Below, piece by piece: positions 1 through 9,344 of a stretch of 64,000 nucleotides of DNA (positions are counted from its first letter, which is position 1; each line of letters begins with the position of its first letter). This stretch comes from Bisporella sp. PMI_857. Lineage: Eukaryota; Ascomycota; Leotiomycetes; Helotiales; Helotiaceae. Both the position numbers and the translations under genes were made by a program. The notes under the pieces were generated by a model that was not told the DNA's origin, did not search any database, and was given only the letters and a program-made list of their open reading frames with translations. The DNA is taken from NCBI GenBank assembly GCA_021307315.1, contig JAJSPD010000039.1, positions 186,001-250,000 on the forward strand. The letters run 5' to 3'.

Positions 1-2078
1 GATTTCGAAACCTCGCATGGTGTTGTCCAAAAAGAAAAATATGCACAAAGTCGGGGCTTTCTATCCAGCATCAATAGCTCCTTTGAGATGGTATTTTTGC
101 CTCTCAGTCGTATGACATTCACCATACTCCAATGGTTCTCTACAGCATTCGCAGTTTTTATGCCTTTCTCTGCCATATCTAGAAGTCGACTTACTGCATC
201 TGCGTAAGTACCGAAGAAGTAGGACCATTCATCTAGCAGTTGAGAGATTCTGAATCTGAATTCAACCTCTTTTGTGCCAGATGAAGTATAGTTATAGTGA
301 ATAAAGCTTTCGTCCCAGTAATGCAACATCCAGCTTGATATTCCGGCAGCGGCACACGGACCATAATATTGAAGCCTCAAGGAAGGAAATTCATCTATGC
401 AAAGCCCTAAAGTGGTTAAGGCTATTAAATCTGCAATGCTTGATATTGTCATCCAGAAGCGATGTGGCTGATCAGTATGTGCGTCGATAATAGTGTTCAC
501 CTTAACAAGAGTGCTATGCAGCTGAAGCTCGAGGTTATGTAGTATGCTTTCAACCTCAACATCGTACTTGTCAAGATATGTAGCAAGATCTTTTGTGTTT
601 TTGGAAAGGCTATACAGTTGGTCTCTCAAAAGACCCTTGTCGGTCTGGAGGCTTTCCATTCTAGGAACTGTAGCAGCCGTTACAATATCGCCTGCAAATG
701 CAATGTTCCGACTGGCATGTCGCAAGAGAATGGCCATAGGAAGTTCCGTGAGGGCTAAATTCGACAAGGAAACGGCATTATGGACGGCTTCGTGCACAGG
801 CTGATAGTAGATATGCTCGACAGAGGGCCCTCCAGGTTTCGAAGAAGAACTAGGCATCCGGAGCCTCGCAAGACTTGACAATACCGTGCCTATACACGTA
901 GATGTCGTGGATATGGCCACAAAAGCGTGGCGTACCGCGTGTACAATGGTCAACTTAGTCGCAGTGACACCTTCGCCGGTCATGATAGCCACACGATTAT
1001 GGCACAAGGTGAAGTTAAGCCACCAAGGCCAGTTCCTTAAGATTATAGGCTCCCATGTCCTAACTATCCGGCTTTGACTGGACCGTGATGCAAACCAGCC
1101 AACCATGCGAGCTGACCACGCTACGCCAGGAAATTTGAAGAGAAGGTTCTTGATATACCACCAATAAATAATCGCAACACCCACCACTACGGCCACGATT
1201 AAACCGACTAGCAGCAAAATTCCGAGGATCCATTTTGCTTTCTCCATCAACCACCTTGAGCTATTGTCTAAGTAAGGATGCTGGGAGAAGTACCGCAAGA
1301 CCTGCGTAACAGCGAAACGAGTAAGACCAGCACCGCGGTTGGTGTATCCAAGGAACCAAAATTTCTCCTCTGGATCCGGAATTGTAGCGCGAAACCTATT
1401 GTTATCCCAGTCAAATCGATAAAGCATCCTCTTCTGGGTCGCCTGCTTAGCATTTGCAAATATTCCATCTTGTGTATAGCACTCATACAAGTAACTCCAG
1501 CAATAATTAACGAGGTCGTCCTTGTCGTTGTAGTAAAGGGATAGCGAGAAGAGTGGACTGGTATTTGATGCTCGTTTAATTGCACAAAGATGGGCCTGGT
1601 ATCTATTCTCGGCATATGGCAGGTCGAATTCGATCTGGCGGCAAAGGCTGGTGTAGTCTAAATGAAGATACTTCTTCGGGATCATGTCGATTGAAGATCT
1701 TGACACCGATTCTAAGAAGCCGGGTTCCCATTTGTCATCGCACTGGTACACCTCTTCAATAACATCTTGGATAGCATCCTCCCCAGTTATTCCCTCCATA
1801 TTCATTTCCACAAATCTAGCCAGACAGAATGCTACCCCACGACATTCGCTCTTCGCAATGCCAGACAGGCTGCGAGGAGTCGCTCGTCCATGAAACCCCA
1901 TCCGATCCAGGTGGTCCACTCCGTTGTCATATTCGTTGAGCCAGTTGTCCAAATCTGATGTGATGGCAGGGTACAGTTGTGTGAAATTTCGGTAGCTCAA
2001 GGCTTTGACAAAAAACCGAACGTGACTCATTGGATTCGTCGCAGTCTTTTTTGTGTCTTCGACTAGTGTGAATTCCAT
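1..2078 (-). CDS. Uncharacterised single-pass membrane protein (5' part, runs off window)
   Basis: One uninterrupted frame of 692 codons runs from an ATG at 2078 to the left edge with no stop, so the C-terminus lies outside the window. The first ATG (MEFTLVEDTKK) is taken; a second in-frame ATG is 16 codons later. Residues about 283-307 form one strongly hydrophobic helix, starting WILGILLLVGL. It is preceded by a roughly 280-residue soluble region with many aromatic residues and followed by at least 380 residues, mostly soluble. There is no signal peptide. Such one-helix fungal proteins with large flanks are usually reported only as hypothetical, and I recognise no catalytic motif. No intron is needed. 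Codon use looks normal and no RIP signs are visible. That it is a real gene is likely from length alone; its function is unknown. Confidence 0.75.
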   Translation of the reverse strand, partial: MEFTLVEDTKKTATNPMSHVRFFVKALSYRNFTQLYPAITSDLDNWLNEYDNGVDHLDRMGFHGRATPRSLSGIAKSECRGVAFCLARFVEMNMEGITGEDAIQDVIEEVYQCDDKWEPGFLESVSRSSIDMIPKKYLHLDYTSLCRQIEFDLPYAENRYQAHLCAIKRASNTSPLFSLSLYYNDKDDLVNYCWSYLYECYTQDGIFANAKQATQKRMLYRFDWDNNRFRATIPDPEEKFWFLGYTNRGAGLTRFAVTQVLRYFSQHPYLDNSSRWLMEKAKWILGILLLVGLIVAVVVGVAIIYWWYIKNLLFKFPGVAWSARMVGWFASRSSQSRIVRTWEPIILRNWPWWLNFTLCHNRVAIMTGEGVTATKLTIVHAVRHAFVAISTTSTCIGTVLSSLARLRMPSSSSKPGGPSVEHIYYQPVHEAVHNAVSLSNLALTELPMAILLRHASRNIAFAGDIVTAATVPRMESLQTDKGLLRDQLYSLSKNTKDLATYLDKYDVEVESILHNLELQLHSTLVKVNTIIDAHTDQPHRFWMTISSIADLIALTTLGLCIDEFPSLRLQYYGPCAAAGISSWMLHYWDESFIHYNYTSSGTKEVEFRFRISQLLDEWSYFFGTYADAVSRLLDMAEKGIKTANAVENHWSMVNVIRLRGKNTISKELLMLDRKPRLCAYFSFWTTPCEVSK

Positions 2079-3789
2079 TCTAATGTACGTATCTTGTGCT
2101 TGTAAAGGATGATAGCGTAACAACAAGTGTCTGTACGTGAAAGAAATATGTGTCAAATACGATTTGACAAACTATAGACAGCCTTAGATTAGGTATTAAA
2201 AATTGCCTTTGGTTGCTTACAGGTTTTGATTTCCCTAGTTGAATACTTCAATAATACTAGTAGACTCTTTGATAGCCTGCATATAAATAGGAAATTGGCT
2301 TCAGTCACTAGCTTTTTTATAGTAAATTGTCTACATATGTTTATAAGCTTGGTGACACTCCTGGGATATTTTACGATGGCGCTCACAACTATCTTTTGTT
2401 GTTTCGTAACATGCCAAGAGCGTGCGACAAAGAACTATAACACCGAATCATGTGCCACGGGAAGAGAGCGCCGAGGCCAACACATTTGATCCTATCCCAA
2501 AAAAATATACTCTGTACAAAGTCTAGCGAAACAAACATAAATTTGTAGCTCGATCTTATCAGCAGGGGAGACAGATTTAGAAGATTGATTAGAAAAGATG
2601 ATAAGAGCTGTGGAAAGCAAGGCATATACAGCTCTGAAAGTCTTGTACTGGAACCAAAAACGCAATCGCGAAAGACGGGAATGTTTTTTTTGCGGGAACG
2701 GGGGGGAGTGGGTTCGGAGCCTACCATGTGTAACACGATGTCTAACACCCGTTTCACAACGCGACAAAGATTTACACCAAATTAACTTTCTGCAGTTTAG
2801 ATGCAGCGTCCTTGTAAATGTACTATTAGACATTACTCTAGGGAAAGAGACAGGATTTTCTTGTATATCACATATCTCTGCCACTTTATTCCTCGCTTAT
2901 CAATAAACCAAACGTGTAGTGTTGAGTCCAAGATTCTTCAAGGTGTAATGCATTTCTTCAGAAACAAAGGAAAGGGTGTTAATTAAGAGCGTCATGCTTT
3001 GTCCTGACGTTCTTGGTAAGCTTATTCTTTGTCTGGCCAGGCTAGACTTAGCAAGGACTTGTGTTAGACAAGTACGGTTGACACGAAGGTACTCTGTATA
3101 CAAACCCAAAACTTTGGCAGGGCAAGAGCTTTTAAAAGCTGGGAATGCTTAACATACTTACAGGCTGCTAACGGTTCGATCAACCTCAAGACGAGTTAAA
3201 TTCCCGGTTAAAGCCAGATAATGTAATAGAAGTGCTAAGTGTGACACTTTCTTTTTTTTTTATATTTTTTTTTTTTAGAAAAGACGGGAATATTTGTCTC
3301 AGATAGCAAAGAGGTAACAAAAACAAGTTTAGCCAGGCTGAAGCCACGGCAAATGAGAAAATTTTACGGCTCCAATTTCCAGTATGCCAATTTTTATTAC
3401 GACGCAAATTTCAAGAATATCGAAAAATCTCCCAGAAGATCTCCACCTCATTTCCAAGCCTCTCGGTCTAGAGGTCTACTTAAGTCTCGTTCCATGGGAC
3501 CTTATATCCTTAATGCCGCCACAAAGAAATGCGTCATAGAACGCGCATCCCTAAATACTGCTGACTGAACAATCGCCAAATTGTTTGTCAACATATCAAC
3601 GATATAATATGCCTTTGGTAAAAACTATAGCTGTATCCTTTCGTATATGGCGATAGAATTGCGGCATATAGAAGTCACCCATTGGCCCAAGATTGCCAGA
3701 GCTTGGCTTCTTTGCTAATCTGATAGCAGTTGTCAATCTTCCTTTAAAAAGAAACAAATTTGCTCATGAGATAACGCCACCTGGTAGAC
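2079..3789. other. Intergenic, AT-rich, no gene seen
   Basis: Only short overlapping frames on both strands, none with splice-consistent extension. It contains a T-rich tract at about 3248-3278 and a G-run near 2700. It holds the promoter of the leftmost gene. Nothing else recognised. Confidence 0.5.
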
Positions 3790-4701
3790 CTTGCCTTGCA
3801 AGCAACAACCACCAATTCTTGTTGAGCAGAAGTAATACTTGCACTGGCTGCATTTTCAGCGTCCTTACGCATCTTTCTGAGCTTCGTATATTCAATTATA
3901 TATCAGGGTAAGTATAAGGACCGCATTTGACATGAAGTCGGGGTAGCATGATAGCTGGAAGACTGAAGCGTTTGAAGTTCACTTGCCTCTAAGATATCGA
4001 GGCATGCTCCAGGGGAAAGACAGAAAATGATAACATCATTGAGACGTTTTTGTGTCTAGGCTTGACTGTTAATTCATCATTAAGCAAGGACACCCTCTCA
4101 AGTCGATAGAAATACTATCAGGGTTCTTCTGCAAAATAATTTCCATCGAATTTGATAAGGCTGGTAGTGCGCAGTAGTAGTCCGCCATTTCCACAGCGAT
4201 CCTTAGTGTTGCCAACCCAGGATAATCGAGGATCTCTCCTTATATAGAAGAAGAAATATTAGAATGCTTTGTCCTGTCCTTACTGCCTGGCACCGGATTT
4301 CAGGTTAAGCTGCCCATCAGAGTGACCTGTGAGTTCTCATCAACAGTGTTTCTGTAGATTAAAGATGCAGATAAATACAGTAGCACAGACATGGCGCTAT
4401 ATTTCGTCCTCATCAACTTTTGTGGCCCGTTCATAACGAAAATAAGCTGAAACTGGCGAAGTTTGCTTGTTGGATAAATTGAGAAACTTCTAGAAGAATG
4501 CTAGATGCTGTGTTTAATAGCAGTCAGAAAACTGATGTGACAACATCGTCGCTGGAAAGAGAAATGACTGAGGGTACATCTTACCAACTTCAATATAGCA
4601 GAGTGAGCATGGATCCAAGAATCGCTGAAAACCATGAATAGTACATCTGGCTTATAACATGGAGCTGAGAGAGCAGAAATTGTTTTCCCTAGGGTCTTCA
4701 T
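3790..4701 (-). pseudogene. Decayed BTB/POZ-domain gene
   Basis: Fragments of one protein occur in order on the minus strand but in different frames. From an ATG at 4701 comes a BTB-like N-terminus (YKPDVLFMVFSDSWIHAHS, 4501-4701). Next come FRYERATKVDEDE (about 4395-4450), then an open piece about 4069-4240 starting EILDYPGLATLRIAVEMADYY, DVIIFCLSPG (about 3990-4050), and a helical piece KMRKDAENAAS (about 3790-3880). The order and phrases resemble fungal BTB proteins with an 'ADYYCALP' segment. A GTAAG donor after the BTB start could be real, but stops, including TAG/TAA within expected coding parts, and repeated frame changes indicate a broken gene. Some breaks may instead be introns I did not resolve. 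An intact BTB gene lies at 28136-29308 but is not obviously its parent. Confidence 0.55.
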
Positions 4702-5683
4702 CCGTAAGCTTTAGTTTTTCCCTAAAGGAGGCATATTGAATGGTTGCGTACTCAGTAGAACTTGAGCTTCTGGTAGGCTTTGTCGAATCGGAAATAGCGC
4801 AAACTCTTGGTACTTCCTTCTAAAAGGATTAGGCTTGAGAATATTGAGGCTGCGTATGAAGAAGCTTCAAGTTGAGTGAAAGCAATGTAGAGCTTATATG
4901 CTTCGAAGGCATGGGATTCAAGTTTGCGCGGTGAGAAAATATAAAAGTGAAGATACAAATTACTAAATGAATATACTTCTATCAATTTTGGCTTTGTTGT
5001 ATGCAAATTGGTGTTAGAAGGATAATATATATTGTTTGAAGGCTGCATGCAGCTTGGCAGAGAATATATCTATCGTAGAATCAAATTCCACGAATTCAAA
5101 ACATTGCCCAAGTTGCGAGTATCAATCCAAACTGATCATTGAATGCCGTGAACAGCTTAGATTATGGGCCGACAAGACAAGCTGTGTTGAGATGGTTCTT
5201 TCCTTTCTCGTATCCTAATTTAGGTTGCTTAAAGAAAACTTTTCCATGATAAAGGGCAAGAACCTCGATTAAAGTATTAAAGGCAGCTGATAAAAGAAGA
5301 GTCAAATGTGGGTACTGTACTAGAGTGTAAGTTCAACGCTTTTATTTACCAAAAGTAACATAAAAAAAAAAGTAAACTAAAATAGTGGGCAAGGCAAACT
5401 TAGTATGACCCAGGTCCCACCTTCCGACATTTTTGCACCTGCCCTGTTGGACTAGTGATGCGCCAGTTGAACTCGAGATTTCTCATCGATTTCAAGCAAT
5501 GCCCAGTCGTAAGAACAACAGATCTAGCCCTCACAAAGACTATGCGAGGACTAATTGACTAGCAGGACAAACCTTTGGAAAACATTAGTGTATAATGGCG
5601 AGAAAAGTGCCCAAAATTCTAGCAGAGTCTGGAAAGCTGACGGTTTCACAGCTTTTTATCCATATTCAGGCTCTCTTTGCAGA
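4702..5683. other. Intergenic between divergent genes
   Basis: No coding sequence I can support. It should carry the 5' flanks of the decayed BTB gene (minus) and the five-exon gene (plus). A possible upstream exon of the latter lies at about 5555-5683, where the frame is open but starts with TTG; TTTGCAG immediately precedes the chosen ATG and could be an acceptor. Confidence 0.4.
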
Positions 5684-6697
5684 ATGGCAGCACTAGACAA
5701 TCTTTCTGAGCAGAACTCTGACAACGTAGATATAACGGATATGTACGATGCTCTATTCAACGCATTGGACTCCAGCTTTAGCAATGCCGGCTCTGAATCT
5801 ATACTTCCTTCACACCATAAAGGACAGGTCATGTGTAAGGCTCCCCAAGCCTCAATCTACTCAGTACCATTGCAGAAGAAAGAATTTGTGGCAATGACGA
5901 AATCTGATGGAGATGTTTGTATAGTTGAAGAGGATTATGAGCTAGAGCGCACGTCCCTGCCAAATCCAGCACCCGATATTGATTTGGACGATAAAGGTGG
6001 TTTAGAAATTGGAGGCTGGATCGCGGCCGAACTTGCGAATCGAAGCAGCAACTTCATAGATTTGGTAGAAACCGGCAAGATAGCAGCCAGATGGAAGAAA
6101 AATGGGACAGCGTTAAAAACTGCCCCTTACATAGAGCTACTAAAGGTCTTTGGTGGTAAGAACTTTTATCCTATGATCCCTTACGTCGCATATTCCGACA
6201 TCGTAATATGGAAGAGTCGTCTAATCTGAGCATAATAGTGCCTGCAGCAGCGCTCATATACTTAGCCAAGTGCGAGACCAAGGGTAAGCCTTCCCAGTTT
6301 GAAGTATTATAACTGGGTGGCTGACTCTCATTTAGGGGCAAAAGTCGAAGTACCTGTTCTTAGGAGGCTCCTACCAAGACCGAAAAAGAGGAAGTGGAAA
6401 GTGATGGCAGAGTGAGTAATTTATGGAAGTCGATTATTATCGCACTTTTACTGATAAACATGCCAGGAGATCGGCCCGGGCCCGCGAGTACAACACCACA
6501 GAATGGATGAATCAAACAACTATTACCTTGGAGAACTTCCTGGATTGGGATAGCAAGGCTTCTAGTGAGTCTCGTAATAAATCTTCTGTCATGGGGCTAA
6601 TAATATTGTAGCAAAATTTGGAACAATACCCGATTCTAAATGGAAATATGGCGGTTGGTTGATATACCTATGCTGCAAAAGTCCAAATAAGATCTGA
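5684..6697 (+). CDS. Hypothetical protein, five exons, 266 aa
   Basis: Exons 5684-6155, 6215-6283, 6336-6411, 6467-6564 and 6612-6697 join in frame (801 nt). Introns of 47-59 nt have GTAAG or GTGAG donors and AG acceptors; two carry branch-like GCTGAC and CTGATAA sequences. The ATG opens MAALDNLSEQNSDNV. The N-terminal half is acidic. It is followed by GGLEIGGWIAAELANRSSNF, a hydrophobic stretch PAAALIYLAKC in exon 2, a basic tract RRLLPRPKKRKWK that could act as a nuclear localisation signal, and a C-terminus WKYGGWLIYLCC. I recognise no family. The splice-consistent frame makes a real gene likely. It may extend upstream by another exon. No function is proposed. Confidence 0.6.
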
Positions 6698-7129
6698 CAT
6701 GACCTTCATTCAGGAGAAAAGTTTGACAGAACGCGATACACCGTTGGCGTAGATATTCCAAATGTAGATGACGACTAAGCACGGGTATTTTATTCAACAT
6801 TAGCAAATGCACGCCTTTCAATGGTTAGTTTTCTTATCCTTATCGATGTCGGTACTTGCTGGAGATGGCAGATGACTTCTGAGGCCAGTTTCTGGTAGTG
6901 GATGTACTTTCCCTTTACTTGATCTACTAGTCCTACAGATAATAGAATGATTCTGAGGGGATCCGCGGAGGAGCACGATCATTAAAGTTGTAGAACCGCC
7001 CATATCGGATAGGCTTTTGCTAGAATATAGCATTCTTACATTCTTTCGCATCATTGCTATATAACATTCAAGGGTTCTGAGCCTTTCAATCTAAGTTTTC
7101 TCTACTTGTGCTAATTGCGTTGTTGCGTC
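6698..7129. other. Intergenic, no gene seen
   Basis: The 3' flanks of two convergent genes. Short frames on the minus strand show no recognisable protein. Confidence 0.5.
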
Positions 7130-8575
7130 TCATGTAGAACTGGCAGCCGACCATCGTTTCAAAGTCGCTGATGGCCCACCTAGGTAGATAAAACACAAAA
7201 TACAATATATACCACAGAGCCCGGCAACAATAGCATTCATATTCCCATATCCAACATGGTGTCTCAGAGTGCCTCCAATGATGGGGCCGATTGTCAAGCC
7301 TCCACTGAACACTACGCCGGAGATAGCATAAAGACGCCCATATGGCCCTTCATTTCCAAACACGCCGCCGTTCACTTTATTATAGTGCTCGAAGACGTAA
7401 GCTTGCTCTACGCTTGCCGGAGAACCTGCGAAAGATAGGCCAACGCTGTTAAGAGCGAGGATGATAACAAACTTTGTGATTTCGGCATTGCCACCTTTAT
7501 GTGGTATTCGCAACAGGAAGAGAGGGACAGTAAAATATGCCAAGCCAAACACCGCGAAAGGCTTAGGACCATATTTATCTACTCCTCTGCCTACCAGAGG
7601 ACCGAGGATTAGGCAAGGTAGTGCCAACGGAATGAAAAGCAGCCCTGCCCTTAGAGCGTCAAAGCCAAATAGTGACTGCGCTTCAATTGTGAGCGTGGAA
7701 TCGAAAGCTCCGAGGATTAAAGCTTGCACGAATGTCAACCCGAGAGCAATTAGGAGGCGAGGATTGCTGAAACAGTAGATGACCGGGCTTTTAAATGACC
7801 ACCATGGGAGATTTTCAGGTATTCTCCACTGTGCGTAGTCTTCCTTTGCGATCGAATCCGGACTTGGAAGAAGGGGAGAAGTTTCGTCTGCTTCGTCCTC
7901 CTGAATATCTTGATCGCCTGTCCTGGATAAATGGGACTCTACCACATATTTCGCAGCCGTCTTCTTCTCGATCACCACCAAGCGCATAACGAAATCCACC
8001 CCTATCAAAGCAAATTCCAGGCTAAACACCGCACCCTCTCCCACTGTCTTATACAAGATGCCGCCCAGAACCGGCGCAATAAGCTGCCCCGCGTTGATGA
8101 AGCTGAAAATCCCGCCCATCGTCCTGCCCAGCCTCTTCCTCCCCACCGTATCCACCACTATGGCGAACCCGATCGTCCACACCACCGCGGCGCTCAGCCC
8201 CTGCAGCACCCTCGCGACGATCAGCAGCTCGATCGCTCTCCCCAGATAAAGCAGCAGCGTGCTCGCCAGCAGCGCCGACAAGCCCACCAGGAACGGCGTT
8301 CGACGCGCCGCCAGCTTGTCGGCCAGCATGCCGATCGGGAGCGAGGAGATGATCTGCACACCCGAATAGCAGGCTAAGAGGACCGATGTCCAGAATTGGA
8401 CATGCTGCGTGGGGATGTGGATTCGCTCCGTTAGGATGAAGGGGATTAGGGGCACGATTAGAGAGTACAGGAAGAGGTCGGTGAATAAGCCCACCGTGAC
8501 GGTCGTGAGGATGAATGTCGTATTTGATCTCCATATGAGCCCTTTTGGTGGTATTGGGTTGTCTGACGCGGCCAT
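7130..8575 (-). CDS. Major facilitator superfamily transporter, DHA1-like
   Basis: A 481-residue intronless frame with about 12 hydrophobic segments in two groups of six, split by a hydrophilic loop rich in Asp/Glu (about residues 220-265). The ATG at 8575 (MAASDNPIPPKG) is chosen because the frame upstream begins only with TTG. Visible family motifs are GMLADKLAARR (motif A-like, between helices 2 and 3), ARVLQGLSAA (motif B-like), GGIFSFINAGQLIAPVLGG (motif C-like) and GRGVDKYGPKPFA between helices 8 and 9. The arrangement fits the 12-helix drug:H+ antiporter branch, as in fungal multidrug or vesicular-amine-like exporters, in plasma or vacuolar membrane. The substrate cannot be told. It lies on the same strand as, and 0.8 kb downstream of, the phosphoketolase gene; no functional link is shown. 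Confidence 0.88.
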   Translation of the reverse strand: MAASDNPIPPKGLIWRSNTTFILTTVTVGLFTDLFLYSLIVPLIPFILTERIHIPTQHVQFWTSVLLACYSGVQIISSLPIGMLADKLAARRTPFLVGLSALLASTLLLYLGRAIELLIVARVLQGLSAAVVWTIGFAIVVDTVGRKRLGRTMGGIFSFINAGQLIAPVLGGILYKTVGEGAVFSLEFALIGVDFVMRLVVIEKKTAAKYVVESHLSRTGDQDIQEDEADETSPLLPSPDSIAKEDYAQWRIPENLPWWSFKSPVIYCFSNPRLLIALGLTFVQALILGAFDSTLTIEAQSLFGFDALRAGLLFIPLALPCLILGPLVGRGVDKYGPKPFAVFGLAYFTVPLFLLRIPHKGGNAEITKFVIILALNSVGLSFAGSPASVEQAYVFEHYNKVNGGVFGNEGPYGRLYAISGVVFSGGLTIGPIIGGTLRHHVGYGNMNAIVAGLCGIYCILCFIYLGGPSATLKRWSAASST

Positions 8576-9344
8576 GTTGAGGGATGGTGGTTGGTGAGCG
8601 ATCGTGAAGGTCAAACCACAATTGGAAGCGTGCTCTGGGTGCTGTTTTCAATACTTGAAGTGGGTGGAAATTTAAACAGGGAATTGAAGAAAAAGGGGTA
8701 GATGTGCTACAACCGGGAAAGAACCTGTGTTTCCAGACTCTCTCGTGCTACCTTAGCTACCCGGAACTTGAGATGAGATGTCACAGACCAGAGAAACCTC
8801 CCGGTGTTTTCGAATGATTAAGGCGCAAGCAATTTAAGTTCCTGGGCGCTCAGCCACCCGATACCTGGAAATGCAAAGCGGCTTGGTACCGCATCAGCTT
8901 CGAGGAGGCTCAATAGTGGACCGCCATGTCCTACCAAATATGCTCATTCGGAGAAAGGCCCTTGATCTGGAGGAAATAGGCATTTGGTTCGCAACGCAAT
9001 TAAAGAACGAGGTCATGTTGTTTCCCGGAAGCAGGCTATGCGGCATTGCGCAATCAGGATCTTTATCAGGAGCCAAAGCCTATGTGATCTACTGCATAAT
9101 GGTTTACTCTCGTATCTCGAATACATATCCCGGTTATCCGAGTCTCACAAAGTGTGGGTTTGTGCTGCCTTTGCTTCCCCAGTTGGTATTTCAATCCGCG
9201 TGATGATATGATCGGGAGGAGATCTATGTTCATGGTTTTACGAGGTGGTTTCACTGAAGCTTGTGCCATATTGAGATGTCAAATACAAATCGTCATTAAT
9301 CATTACATAAGCCAGCAATATAAAACAAGATCTCAAGCCGTCGC
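8576..9344. other. Intergenic, promoter region of MFS gene
   Basis: Between two minus-strand genes: the 3' flank of the phosphoketolase gene and the 5' flank of the MFS transporter. Several 60-125-residue frames exist on both strands without recognisable content. Confidence 0.5.

Noticed and set aside
2389..2906. Overlapping frames of 100-130 residues on both strands
   Set aside because: No recognisable protein, no splice extension, mutually exclusive strands.
8049..8651. 200-residue minus-strand frame and several plus-strand frames over the MFS gene
   Set aside because: Shadow frames of the GC-rich transporter sequence; composition is Arg/Ala/Pro-rich with no domain.
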